From assembly GCA_027563935.2 (NCBI GenBank), contig CM050449.1, positions 13,468,501-13,532,500 on the forward strand: DNA of 64,000 bases, written 5' to 3'. The notes below the pieces were generated by a model. The model searched no databases. It was given only the letters and a program-made list of their open reading frames with translations, and was not told where the DNA came from. Positions 46,423 to 58,807 of this stretch are shown one piece after another. How positions within the stretch are numbered: position 1 is the stretch's first letter; every line of letters starts with the position of its first letter. The translations under genes were made by a program, and so were the position numbers. Source of the DNA: Costus lasius (lineage: Eukaryota; Streptophyta; Magnoliopsida; Zingiberales; Costaceae).

Positions 46423-47004
46423 CCATTTGCTAAAAAAAAATGACATATAAGAGTAAGTCGCCTTACCAAACAAGGCACCGGAAAGATTGTTAGTGACGAC
46501 ACGGCACAATGGGAAGACAACTCGGAACCCAAAGCTAATTAAGCTTCTCTGTAGCTCGACTCGGAGAAGACATTGCCGAAAGGCCAAAAATGTAGCACAA
46601 CAATGGTGGCGCAAGGCAGCAACAGCAGCCGGCGGCGGTGGAACAACGACAATGCAGCCATGGACGGTAGTGGAAAAAAAGGGAAAATAGCGAGAAGGCG
46701 GCAGCACGATGTGCCTGGCCTGGGAATAGGACCACCCGACAAAACGACAACGTCGTACGTCGGCAGCGGCAGGATGGCCGACGACACCGGAAGAGGAAGA
46801 ATGGCACCGGTGCGTGCTCACACGAAAGGAATGCCGATCGCCACTACTTGGAGCATCCCCTCGACACCAACCGGCGGCCAGACCACACACACGTCACCGG
46901 AGATGGAGGTGGTGACGAGTCTAGGCAGCAAGCTCACAGACAAGGGAGAGATCAAAGAGAAAGGGAGATCGAGAACGTGGGAGAGGAATAGAGGAGAAAA
47001 TTTC
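46423..47004. other. GC-rich segment without recognised gene
   Basis: Frames on both strands (for example minus 46890-46336 and plus 46573-47025) overlap each other and match no family I know. Tracts of CGGCGGCGG type dominate. Confidence 0.35.
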
Positions 47005-47180
47005 CTAGGCGGGGTCTCCGCCTAGGAATCATAAGCGGAAAGGATTTTCATCATTGATCATGTTTTATAATTAGTGTATACCTGCACAAATAGGATGGGT
47101 TGGTATTATACGAATTTTAAAACAAGATAAATGGTAAGAATCCCTTCTGCCTATGATTCCTAGGCGGAGTCTCGGCCTAG
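47005..47180. mobile_element. Small foldback MITE (about 176 bp)
   Basis: The ends CTAGGCGGGGTCTCCGCCTAG and the inverse (CTAGGCGGAGTCTCGGCCTAG) are themselves palindromic and flank arms sharing GGAATCATAAGCGGA. Flanking A/T runs prevent a clear duplication call. Confidence 0.6.
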
Positions 47181-47572
47181 AAAAATTTTTGGAATAGAGA
47201 GAGATCGAGAGGGAAGAGAGGTTGGGGTTAGGCTATAACTTCTCTCTTTCTTTTTTTTCTTTTTTTTTAACTTCCAACCATATTTACAAATAAGCCCTCC
47301 ATATTCCTCTATTTTCAAAATAGTCCCCACAGGGACCATGAATATGACACTCGATGCATATGACCTAGTCAAATATCTACATGACGAATTATTTTACACT
47401 ACATTATTTATAAGATAATTTTTATCTAATTACAATTAATTCTCTCAATTTACAAATATTATAATAGATTAATATACCATTAGTGTATTTGGTGATTGTC
47501 TTAAAGATAAATTACCAAGAATAGCTAATCTAACTTTAAAATTTGTGATTGTAATTTTGTTATAAGTTTTTT

Positions 47573-47574
<2 letters not shown>

Positions 47575-47639
<65 letters not shown>
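47575..47639. repeat. (TA)n microsatellite
   Basis: An uninterrupted TA run of about 65 bp. Confidence 0.95.
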
Positions 47640-47642
<3 letters not shown>

Positions 47643-47699
47643 AATAACTAAGGTTGTGTTTTTTTTAAAAAAAAAGATGGAGAGAAAAAAAGAGTAATT

Positions 47700-48261
47700 T
47701 TCTTTCATTTTCGTTTCTCTCTAAATTAGAAAGAAAATAAGAAAAAAAAACGTTTGATGCAAGCTTCCCAGCCACAACCCACCCCTGCTCTCAGCCCCAC
47801 CAGCTCTCCTTTCTCCTCACCCCGCGCCCGCTCATGGTCCACCAAATGCGCTGCCACTGTTCCATCTTTCAGCCACCCACCCAAGAAGCCATCGTCGGCT
47901 GCCTTCATCGTCATTGTCATCACCGCCCACTTTCTTGCCTTCGTCATTATTGTTCACCAAGATCGAGCTGGTTTGGCACTGTTCCTTTTCCACCTCCATC
48001 TCCCTCTCTCGCCTGGCCCCCTCTCTCATCAGTGGCCCCCCTCTCCTCTCACCCTCGTCCAGCCACCTGCCTCCCCATCTCTCTCCCTCCCCAAAGTCCC
48101 CACCCCTATCTCTTGCTGCCCCATCTTCTCCCTCGCCTTGCCCCCTCCCTTCCCAATGTCCCCGCCTCCCTCCCCTCCCTTCCTCGCCCCACCGACTACC
48201 ATCCCAATTCCTTCCCGATCTTCTCCCTCTCCCTCGCCACCATCTCTCCTTCTCCCCGTAC
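47700..48261. other. C/T-rich low-complexity segment
   Basis: A pyrimidine-rich strand yields three overlapping Pro/Ser-rich frames (47754-48292). The composition is enough to explain them, and no domain or start context supports a gene. Confidence 0.4.
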
Positions 48262-48269
48262 CTTGCCGC

Positions 48270-48752
48270 TAGAGGTGAGTATTAATCGGTAATTACCGAT
48301 TTTTATGGATTTTACCGAAGGTAAAGGTAAAAACTATAATTGGTAACGGTAACACTAATAAAATTTATGCTATTCGGTATTCAGTAAACAGTACGGTAAA
48401 AAAATTTCAGTTTGGTAAATTTACCGATTTAATGAATATTTATTAAAAAATAAAATTTTTTTAATTATTTTGAGTTGAGAAGTTAATATCTTAATAAAAT
48501 TTTTTACTATTTTAAAAAACTAAGTATCACTTTTTAAAAAAAAAATAATTTATTTAATAAAATAATATCTTAATAAATATTAATTAATTTATAATATTAT
48601 TAATAAATATTATTTGTATTATAAAAATATATAAAAATAGCAAAATCGGTAAATTAAGTAATTTTGTAATCGGTAACGGTAATAGAAAAAAATTTTGTCT
48701 AAATCGGTAATCGGTAAATGATAAATTGTTATTTACCGTTTGCTCACCCCTG
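48270..48752. mobile_element. hAT-type MITE (483 bp)
   Basis: The ends TAGAGGTGAGTA and (inverse) CAGGGGTGAGCA are flanked by a perfect 8-bp duplication CTTGCCGC (48262-48269 and 48753-48760), the hAT signature. The interior is rich in CGGTAA[T/A]TTACCG words. Confidence 0.85.
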
Positions 48753-48856
48753 CTTGCCGCCGCCTCCCATGCCTCGCTACTACCTCTTCTTCTCCATGTG
48801 CCTCACCACCTGCATCTGAGTTGCTCGCTAGCCGCATGTCATGTGAAGTTGACGTG

Positions 48857-49320
48857 TAGAGGTGTGCAGAAAAATTATTGAACCGTTGAACTGCGGTTAA
48901 CCGAACTAATTTTCTGGTTAACCGAACCGAACAGTTCTTAACCGGTAGGTTTTTAACTTGTTGATCGGTTATCAGTTCGGTTATAGTTCGAGACTTGGTG
49001 GAACCGTGGTTAACCGAATTGAACCGTTATATAATATTTATTTATATATAAAAACTGAACTGGTTAATCGCCAAAAACCAACAGTTAACCAAAAACTGAT
49101 GATTAACCGAAAGTATTTTTATTTATTTATCTTAATTTATAATTTTAAATATTTTTTTTATATATAAAAAATATGGTTAACCGTCGGTTTTCAGTTAACC
49201 ATACCGAAAAATCAGTTATCCAAATATCGATTACTGGTGCAAACGGTTCGGGAATGATTATCATTTTCTCCGAACAAATTATTCGAAAAATCAGGTCACG
49301 TTCGGTCATGAACACCTCTA
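48857..49320. mobile_element. hAT-type MITE (464 bp), different interior
   Basis: The ends TAGAGGTGTGCA and (inverse) TAGAGGTGTTCA are flanked by TTGACGTG (48849-48856) and TTAACGTG (49321-49328), an 8-bp duplication with one mismatch. The interior is built of GGTTAACCG and related words. Confidence 0.8.
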
Positions 49321-49328
49321 TTAACGTG

Positions 49329-51597
49329 ACTTATATTCTTCCCCTCTTTTTTTCTTTCCTTCCTTTTTTATCTTTCCTTCTAGTTTTCATCTCCTCCAAT
49401 AAAACACAGCCTAAGGCAAGACTCATCACACTATTTCTTAAGTTGAATTTTGTCTCTATCAAATACCCCTCATATAAAGTTTAATGAGAAACCTCATCCT
49501 AGACGTAGATATTATGTGTATGCATGTTCCTCTTATGAACAATATGATGATCAAACAGTAATAAAATAGTTAGAAATGCTCAAACCCAAGGTAAGATTCA
49601 AGAAATTGCAAGTATATTATAAAAGGATGCTAAACACCAAAATGAACTCACGAGGCTTGTGAATATTGATGGGTTTCACTATGGCTTAAATGGGCTAGCT
49701 GTAAAGAGAAGAAAAGGATGATTGACCTCAAGCTGAACTCAAGGGCTTATAAATACTAGTGGATCATATTATAGCTTATTGAGTTCTATCTAGGGGAGTG
49801 CATAAGATAAATTTAGGAGGTCACAAGTTTGGTGGTCTATGCTAGAGCTTCATAAGTGTTAGGCTTTGCTTATGTGAGTGCATAAGAGACGAGAATACAC
49901 TATAATAGTTAAATTTTTTTATCTGTAATTTGGTCTGCAAATTACGGCTGTAGGTTTGTTTGATGATTTTCGATTAAATTACCTACTGGAAAAGCGATCT
50001 TTGAACAAAAAGCTTTCCAATTAATGGCGTCCCATCCTCTAACATCATCATTGTCAGTTTAAAATATTACACTGAACGAAGATATTTCTGCCCATGTACA
50101 TATGACCTGAAGCCTGAAGGCTAACAGAGACACCAATCCCAGTAACTGATGCTACCAAGAGAACAGGCCATCTAATGTAGGCTTTAGAATTAGTGGACAA
50201 AGGTAACTATGGCTAGCTTGCACAGTACACCCTCTGTAGCTTCGGAATGGAAGTCCACTTTGCTGATTAAGTAACAGTTAATAGCAGATTAAGCTACTTA
50301 GTACTCATCTTAGTGCTTGCATTAGTTGAACTAAAATGTCAAATTAATAAAGTTCCAAATGCAAGACATGAGCATCTCAAGCTGGAGATGACACTATAAA
50401 GTAGCAATGGAGGAGCAATTACACACCGCTGCAGGAAAACCTACGTAGACTTGCAATTCTACTCAACTCAGAATGACATGATCTATCGAAAGTGGAGCTC
50501 TGCGCAAAGTGCACGGGTGCGCACGCCGGAGGAGGAGGAAACTGATAGCATGAGGTGATGATTGAGACCCGAGTGGAAGGATTTGGATAAGGATAAGAGA
50601 GACATGTGCAAATTAATCCAAGGGGCGGAGGAAGAAGAAGAGGAAGAGGAGCGACATCTATAAAAAGGGAATGGAGGTAGGCTGTGACGCACACATGCAC
50701 CATGATAAGGAGCTTTTTGAGAGCATGATGGGAGCTTGCACTACTGGCTGCCATTCTCACCATGGCTTAATTTGCTTGTTCTTGGGCTACTAGCTTTTCC
50801 TTTCCCCTTCATGACTGCCTTCTCCCCTCATCCTTCACTGAGAATTAGAGAGCTTTTTGAATTTGGAGGCTAGTGCTTGTACGGATGATAGAAAAGGGTA
50901 TATATATGTGTTACTTTGTTATGGCGGCAAAAGAAAACAGTGATGTTTTGTGGCAAAGAACACACGCACGCACAATACACACTGGGAAGAGAGAGAGAGA
51001 GAGAGAGAGAAGAGGGGTGGTCAAAGTTAGGAGATGAGGGTTGCAGGGCTGAGGGTTGATAGGGCTTAACGGAGCGAAATAATTGTCCTTGGGATGTATA
51101 CAGGAGAAGAGGACGAGCATAGTAAGAAGATTGAAATTGAAGGGAGGGGGTGCAACGGTGCGTACGTGACTGAACATTGCACTGTTCGGTGCAGAGGCAA
51201 GAGAGATGCATGTGGAGCCTTCAGAAAGAAAGATACGATCATACGATCTGTTGAGTTCATTTGAGCAAGCAACTTACTACTTTTTCAACACTGTTCTGCA
51301 TTAAATTATTAAGCCGTCAATTAGAACCGATTGGAGTTTTGTTTATGTGATTCCTGTGAGCTTTAGGTGAGTTGCTAACTTTTCAACTCACTTTCTCCAC
51401 TCCCACGTTCTCCCGGCCCCTTAATTAAGTACAGTTGATAAATGAAGTCCTTTTTCTTGATAAATACCAGCTTTCACTGTCTTCAAGCTCTAGCTCCCTC
51501 TCTAATTCATTCTTTGGATCCAACCCTTTCCCAACCCTAGAGTACACTCTCTCTCCAGCTCCCTTTCCTATTGCTCTTGCTCTCAAGGAAAGAGGAG
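49329..51597. other. Upstream region of the TCP gene
   Basis: No gene recognised. It holds a GA run (about 50987-51010) and a TATA-like TATAAAAAGG at about 50659-50668, which could mark a distal start. Closer to the gene the sequence becomes CT-rich (51480-51590), as in many plant 5' UTRs. Frames on the minus strand here look random. Confidence 0.4.
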
Positions 51598-52545
51598 ATG
51601 CTACCCATTCGTGAAACAGGCTGGAATATACCTCAGCATCTTGAGGCCGGCCCTCACCTTACCCTTCCGGATGCTGCCTCCTGCTTCCCCTCCACTCCCA
51701 CCATCTTCTTCCCCAGTGACCTCTTCCCCTTCTTCGACGGCACCCCAGATGCCGCTGCGCCGCCGGCTCGACCGACGCTTTCCCTCCCTAATGCAGCTCA
51801 GCATGCGTCGCACGCGAGATCGAGAAGGAAGGGGAGGCAAAGCAAGATCTGCACCGCGAGCGGGCCGAGGGACCGAAGGATGCGGCTCTCCATCGGTGTG
51901 GCGCAGAGGTTCTTCCAGCTCCAGGACATGCTCGGGTTTGACAAGGCCAGCAAGACGGTGCAATGGCTGCTCACCATGTCCACAGCCGCCATCAAAGAGC
52001 TCGCCAGCGTCTCCTCGTCATCCAAGATTTGCTCCTCACCTGGTGACCAACGGAGCCCGAAAAGTGAATCCTCCACTCTCACCGGATCCAATAACAAGTG
52101 TACACCTGGAACCGTGTCTGCGCGCAAGGCAAAGAAAGCCAGTGTTATTCCGACGAAGAAGGCCGCGTCGGAGCTCCACTCGGTGAAAGCGAGGGAGTTG
52201 AGGGCGAAGGCGAGGGAGAGAGCAAGGGAGCGGACGACGCAGAAGCAGAAGATGATGACCTCGTTGCATTCCCTTGGCGGCGCCAAGGGCGAATCGAGCT
52301 TGGAGGATGTCAAGGCATTGCTTGAGCTTGCCAACGACAAAGGGGAAGGAAACTCTTCGTTTGCATCCAATTACCAATGCCTGAACCCAGTCAATAATAG
52401 CTCAATTAGTGGCATCGTTGACGAACAATACTACTTCTGGGACATGGATGGCTTCTCCGGCTCCTACTCCAGCTCGATGGCGGCCTTCACCAACTCATGC
52501 TCCAGCTCGATGGTGGCCTTCACCAACTCATATCCGAATCTGTAA
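51598..52545 (+). CDS. TCP transcription factor, class II CYC/TB1 type
   Basis: A plant-specific nuclear DNA-binding protein of the clade that restrains growth of axillary buds and shapes flowers. The single exon encodes 315 residues from ATG 51598, the first ATG after a CT-rich leader. The TCP basic helix-loop-helix domain is at about residues 78-135 ([44 protein letters not shown]). An Arg-rich R domain is at about 195-219 ([19 protein letters not shown]). TCP plus R domain defines CYC/TB1-like members. The C-terminus repeats [10 protein letters not shown] / [11 protein letters not shown] basic stretch before the TCP domain (SRRKGR) may aid nuclear import. No intron is needed. Which member (TB1, CYC or another) cannot be settled here. 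Confidence 0.93.
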   Translation: MLPIRETGWNIPQHLEAGPHLTLPDAASCFPSTPTIFFPSDLFPFFDGTPDAAAPPARPTLSLPNAAQHASHARSRRKGRQSKICTASGPRDRRMRLSIGVAQRFFQLQDMLGFDKASKTVQWLLTMSTAAIKELASVSSSSKICSSPGDQRSPKSESSTLTGSNNKCTPGTVSARKAKKASVIPTKKAASELHSVKARELRAKARERARERTTQKQKMMTSLHSLGGAKGESSLEDVKALLELANDKGEGNSSFASNYQCLNPVNNSSISGIVDEQYYFWDMDGFSGSYSSSMAAFTNSCSSSMVAFTNSYPNL

Positions 52546-54816
52546 TATTGCGCTAACCTAGTCTTCTAATTTATTTCGCTTAACTTGCCTCTTCTGTTCT
52601 AGCCTGTCAATCTGAATTGGGTCTTCAGCTCAAATGTCGCTCTTAAAGAATACTCATTTGGTGGTGATAGCTAGCAATTACTTGCCTTTTGTAATGATTA
52701 AAAGGGCTCTTCGTAGCTACTAACTACCTGCTTCTTGAGAACAAATATGCTGTAGAAATTCAGTATTTAGTTGATAAACAACTTCACTAATTTGTATGCA
52801 ACATATTCTAACTCAGGATATGGCGACAGTCGGCTTAGTACCTGAGAACCTAAAAGTTTCACATTAATTAATAGCGTCATCCTTTCAATACAATAGACAT
52901 TTACAAGTACCATGGCTTTTATTATTAATTCAGTTCAAGAAAGATCAAGCATGCCATTCATGCATAAAAATAGGGTTTGATGGGATATACAAGTTGGAGT
53001 AGCGGCTTCACGTTTCAGAGTTCTGTGGCATCAGTGCGCCAATGATCAATCGACAGGCACACAACAAGATATCTTGATTTGATCAATTCATTGATTATTG
53101 CGTACATAGTGAAACAATGATTGATGCTTGTGGTGTGCTGAAGATATTAGTATCCAATTCTAAATCTTACATGGTACCATTAAGAATCAAAAATTCCACT
53201 ATTCCAAATCTGTGCGTGCCCCTTTAAAGTATATTTATTCTGGTTCTAGATGGTTCTCTTGGGAATATATATCCACAATTAGATACTTTTCTGCTTCTAT
53301 ATTTTTTAATAAATCTAAAATTCATTAAAAGGTCATGAAGATCATCAAATGATTTTCATAAAGATCACCAGCAAATTAATTCTTTCATGCAAGTGAAATC
53401 TACAAGATGTCGAAAGATCTAGGCCTAGATATGTAAAGAAAAGAGTATTTTAGCTCCAGTCTAATCAAAAAGATCTGGAATATGAATTTTCAGTCAATCT
53501 TTTTATTCTCAAATATTTTCTTATCTGTTTCTTTCTAAATCATGAGCCCGTTCTTGAAACTTGCTAATTTTTTTTTAAAAAAAGAAATGGTTCTTGGCCT
53601 CTTTTTCTTAAATTGCCAACATATGCTATATGAACCTGCTGCATTCATTCAAATAGCAGTTTATTTCCTATCTACAAGTTTCTCTAGCAGTACTTTGACA
53701 TCCCTAATCACTGTACAACTTTATTTACTTGAGAAATTCGGTGTAGTTTATATAACACAAGTGATTTTGTGACAAAAGATTTAGGCTTTCCATTCACTGT
53801 CGCTATTTGTCATTTGACATGGTTCCTTCTCACATATCATATAATCATGAGCACTAAAAGGATGAAGAGGTGCTGTGTACTTTATAATGAAAGCCTAGAA
53901 CAAACTGCACTTGCGTAAACAAGAAGTCAAGGATTCATAAATTAGTGAATTATGTGCATAAATTGGTTTGATTATGTTGCTGCATTAAGGTCTTCAGATC
54001 GACAATATGATCACAGATGATAACTATACTGTTAACATAATTGAAAGCCTTGTGTGCAATGCAGGAAGCTGTTCTATGCTAAAAAATAAAAAATAAAAGT
54101 TGTCAAGTGTGATTGTATAAACATGAATTAAACTTAATTTAACTGCTGTTATGTGGTTGAAAAAGTGCTAGGACTTCCAATAGTAGATCCAATAATTGAT
54201 CCAAAATAAAGTAGCATACATTGAACACTCTAAGAAATTCAATCCATGGATCAGGATCTGTTGAAGTACCTTAGATCTCAATCACTACCATGCCTATGTG
54301 GTGGCTTCATGTGGCATATTCCTCAAGCAAGCCACCGGCCTCAAGCAATTGAGTCAAAGTATATGCATGAGGGCTTAGCCTGATGTTGACCTACTTGACT
54401 CTAGAACTTGTTGATGAGATGTACCCCCTTTTTATAAAGATAAAAAGTTTTTTTGGTAAAAAGTAGACACCTTGTACGACGAACAAGCAAGTGATTGTAT
54501 GAATTTAGGAAAAAATCTGTAGGACAATCACTTTTCGGAAAACCTTGAAGTATGAAGAAGAAGATAGTGCAACATTCTCTTCGGTTTGAACCGAATTAGG
54601 TTTAGCTGAGGTTGACATTTGGATTAAAAGAAGTAGGATTACATGTGTCCAATGGAAACGAAATCACTTTCTTTTTATATAAATGTGAAATCATTAAAAG
54701 GCCATGAAAATAATAAGCTTATAAGGATCTTAAAATATGTTGGCCTAAATACGCAAAAGGATGCAACCTAGAGCTAATCAAATTGCTCAATTAATCAAGG
54801 AGAGAGAGAGACATAC
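52546..54816. other. 3' region of TCP gene and intergenic DNA
   Basis: AT-rich. The first few hundred bases are probably the TCP 3' UTR. A 76-codon frame at 53542-53772 lacks any feature. Nothing else recognised. Confidence 0.4.
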
Positions 54817-54825
54817 CCTAAATTT

Positions 54826-55169
54826 GGAAAAAATTCTTAGCGCTTAAGTGCCAAAAAGGGGACCCGTTAATATTTTTTTTTAGTTTTTTTTAAAAAAATG
54901 ATGTACATCTTGTAAGCTTTCCAACGATATTAATATTGAGATATTTTAGATTACATATACGTATAAAATACCCTAACTAATATTAGGTATAAGATAAAAA
55001 ATATTATTTACTTTATAAAAATCTACTATTGATTAGGATATTTTATACGTATACGTAATCTAAAATACCCCGATATTGATACCATTAGAACGCTTACAAT
55101 GCGTTCATCATTTATAAAAAAAAATTAAAAAAAAATTTACCTATTTTTGGCACTTTAAGAATTTTTTCC
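54826..55169. mobile_element. Foldback MITE with 9-bp duplication (Mutator type)
   Basis: The ends GGAAAAAATTCTTA (left) and its inverse (right) are flanked by CCTAAATTT (54817-54825 and 55170-55178). The arms pair along most of the length. The central words (AAGC.TTCCAACGATATTAAT, GATATTTTAGATTAC) resemble those in the MITE at 46018-46422, so the two are likely related. Confidence 0.8.
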
Positions 55170-55178
55170 CCTAAATTT

Positions 55179-57003
55179 GGCTCTGCATCTTGTCTAAAAA
55201 TGTCACCTAGAAATTTAATGTTCCAACAATCATTGAGGGGCATATCCATTATTGTTCAAACTAATTTACTACTTTTCTTTATAATTTCAGTATTGTTCCC
55301 ACACAATGAGCAAGATAAATTAAAATTTAGTAGTATACATGCCATATGGGACTAAATCGAGGTATCGCTGAAGCTTCTGATTGACTAATGGAGACTCTCA
55401 TGCACTTGAAACAATAAGTCTATGCTTTCCTCTACAAATTAAGAAAAGAAGAAAAATCAAAACGAGAAAGAAGCTTCCCTCCACCTACAAGTGGAAAATA
55501 AGGCTATGCTAAACAACTTAAATAGAAACAGAAAGAGAAAAAGAATTTGAATTATGCACAAAATAGAGATGCTGCAATCACGGAAACAGAAGATGTAGCA
55601 CATACATGCCATTAGCTAGCCGAGCACCTCATCATTTCCGCAATGCCGCTCCAATCCCATCAACTCCTCCAAGCTAATTGAAATCTGTAAATCATAAGGC
55701 TGCAAAGAAGTAGCGGATAAACTTAAGATGCAGAAAGGAAGAGGCAGAGAGCAGGCAGTACCTGCATCAAAAGTCGAAAGAAACAAAAGCAAAGCCTGAG
55801 CTGATCAAAACGAAACTAATATAGCTTGATTCTTATTGAGTGGGACTACTTGTCACTAGCCTGCGTCTAGGGCGACGCGATTCGATGCGATCCACTAACG
55901 TGGGACACACTCATCAAGGTAGCGAGAGAGAGAGAGAGAGAGAGAGGAGGGAATCAATTCATGTCTTCACAGTTCGGCGTCAGACGTCGTACGGAGCCAC
56001 TCTTTTTTGGCGCAGCAGAATTTGACTCAGAATCGCCGGAGCTACAGATGACACAATGCGCAAGAATAAAGAAAGCCATGCACTAGCAACTCGTCACTGA
56101 TCATGAAAGCACAAGAAATCTTACAAGGCGACTTTTTGTGCTAACTTTGCACGTCCGAGCGCGTGGACTTTATGTGTATCGTATGCATGCGCAAGGCCAT
56201 ATATTTGTTGCCGGGAATTATGGGGCAAATCGCGGCGACTCCGCCGCCGGAAACGGTGGTGCTTGCGGCCACTCCGCGTGATTCTGTCAATGCTAAGGGA
56301 GCGGGAGACGACGTACGTACGTTAAAGCCTGCAACAGTAGTAGGAGTCTTCTTCCAGAGTGCTTTACCACCATTTGATGCTAATTGCATTAGATGTAACG
56401 GCTCGATCGCGTATCTTGTAGTGTTTCGTGTCAATTAAACATGATTTAGATGAGTCACATCATATTATTTTACCATTGAATGCTCGAGTTGATAGAACGT
56501 GGTAATCAATAAGCAATCAATTCGGATTTGAAAAATCGAGGGCAGAATAATAAAAGCCTCCCTCTCCTACCACTTGTCCTCCGTAGATTTTGTTGCTGTT
56601 GACTTACAAGGGTAATCATTATTATACCTGCGTCTTTGACAAATGTCTAGTAAATATTCGTATAATTAGATTGTGTTTTTAAAAAAAATAGAAAAAAAAA
56701 TAAAAAATATATTGAATCTGAATAAAAAATAGTACTAAATTTATTTTATTTTTTATTTTTTTTAGATTTTTTCTAAAATAATATAATTTTAAAATTTTTA
56801 TTAAAAATATTAGTGTGCAAAGTCCATTTTTACCGACAAAATTAAAACAAATCTATAATTGCACATAAAAAATTGAGAGGTTCGATTCTGTAACTGTTTT
56901 GCCAGTACTACTTCCCCTGCGTCAGTAAGTGACCACTAGAAATGGGGAAAAGACAAAACAAAAATCTACATTTTTACTCGCATGATTCGCTGTGCACACT
57001 TGT
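55179..57003. other. Intergenic, no gene recognised
   Basis: It contains a GA repeat (about 55924-55947) and a moderately GC-rich stretch at 55850-56440, where open frames exist on both strands over the same bases (56163-56438 plus, 56434-56141 minus). The overlap and lack of motifs argue against coding. The remainder is A/T-rich. Confidence 0.4.
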
Positions 57004-58263
57004 TGTCACGCTCCGATCGAATCGGCCTAAAATTAGCGCTTATCCGTTGTCTTAGGGCCATTCGGCGGAACACCGGAGCGTAGACTCCCTAGGGTTTCCG
57101 GCCAATTTCTTTCCCCAAATCAGGGAAGTCCGGAAAACCCTAAATCAATCCCCTCTTCCAATTTTGACCCGCTGGTCAAAATCATGCTCCTGCTGACGTC
57201 GGCGTGACGTCAGCCCTCCGATCGAAATCTCGCCGCGCCGAAATTTCCCCTGCTAACGTCCGCTGACATCGGCCGAATTAAAACGATTTCGTTCGAAATC
57301 GCGATCGACGCTTCCGATTTTGACCCAGTCAAAATCGGAAGGTGTCTTCTCTTCTTCGTCTTCACACAGACGCCGCCTGCATCACTGTGATTGTGGAGCG
57401 CCACCCGCCACTGGAACCCTAGCAGCCTCCTGCTGCTGGGAGCTGTCGCCGAAATCGCTGAAACAGGGGAAGAGGATATTGGAGTGGAGAAAGCTTCGTT
57501 TATTCCCGGAAAACGTTACAAACCTTCTCTGAACTCGCCGTCGACCCCCTGACCGGTGCCCCTCTCCCCTACCTCGCCGGTCATCGCCGGTTACAGCTCT
57601 CACTACTCGAACTCTCAATCTCTCGTCGACGCATACGCCGGTTCATCGCCCCCCAGCGGCATCAGTACCCTCCGGTACTGGCATCAGGGCCTCTGCCCCT
57701 GGTGGTGGCGCCTCTGCGCTCTCTATGGTGTGGTGTCGCCTCCGCGCACCCCGAACTCGTCCTCCAGCCGCACCTCTTATAGCGAGAGGAGCCGCGTCTT
57801 CTAGCCCCGTTCGAGATCTTCGGCGAAGACCTCGTCTCGTCGTCTCCACCTGAAGCTGCATCCGAGCCCGATTCGTCCGCCTGACCTCGTCTTCCTCGCG
57901 TGGCCACGTCCCACGCTCCGCGTCCGCTTCCACCGCTGGAGAGCTCGCCTTCACGCACAAAGAAGCCGCCTGCTTCCTTGCTCGATCCGCCCCCGTCCGG
58001 AAGACTCGGTCGACACCTCTGATCACGTCCGCGTCGCCCGCTGAAGACGAAGCTCGCCACTCGTCCGCTTCCGTCGCGCGCGTTGGAGGCGCCGAGCTCG
58101 TCGCATCGTGCAAAGCTCGCGCGAACAAAGAAGATGCCACCGCACCTTCTTTTCCAGGGTCAACATTGATTGTTGACCGGGTTTTCCCTCTCCACAGGTG
58201 GGCTTCTTCCTGTTGTGAGCCTGGGCTTGGGTTGGGCCGAACCGCCCTAACCCAGGCCTGACA
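57004..58263 (-). repeat. 3' LTR (1260 bp)
   Basis: Direct repeat of 58808-60128 with small indels, including about 60 bp present only in the other LTR near 59190-59270. It starts TGTCAGGCCTGG on the minus strand. Confidence 0.85.
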
Positions 58264-58807
58264 ATTCTCCCCCACCTGATTTGAACATCGTCCTCGATGT
58301 TCGATACGGGTTGAACACTGGCCTTCCAATGTTCAACTTTGGTGCATCATGTCTCCAGTTTTGATGATGGATGCTGCTGACTTACATCGCATGGTATTGA
58401 CAATTCTCCTGACTTGACACAACCAGACTCACGTACAATTGCACCGCCCTCGGTACTCCGCTTAACCTCCTGTGCCCCAGTCATAACATGTCATAGTGCT
58501 CCGCCCAACTCAATACGAGCAGGGTCACGTCCATAGCGCATCTCCCTAGATGCTCCGCTCAACCTACAATCGTTGAGTTCACGGTCTAACGCACTGGATT
58601 GTGCTCATCAACAACCTGCATCACAAAACTTGTCAAGATCAATCTGCACCACCACACTCGAACCTGTGGGTCATGGGCCCACAACAATCTCATCTCATCC
58701 TCTTAGCTGCACTCAGCTGGACCTTGCACCCCTGTGCTTGATCGGAATCCGCCAACGTGGATCTTTAACCTGTGGGAAATAGTCCACAGTTTGGCCCTGA
58801 TACCTTT

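Noticed and set aside
46336..47025. Frames of 150-184 codons on both strands
   Set aside because: They overlap on opposite strands, cross MITE borders and show no family motif.
47754..48292. Pro/Ser-rich frames of 123-172 codons
   Set aside because: Three overlapping frames arise from a C/T-rich strand; low complexity explains them.
51571..51597. Upstream extension of the TCP frame
   Set aside because: It would start at a TTG codon; the first ATG in frame is 51598.
56141..56438. Pair of frames on opposite strands, about 90 codons each
   Set aside because: Exact overlap on both strands and no homology recognised; likely chance frames in a GC-rich patch.
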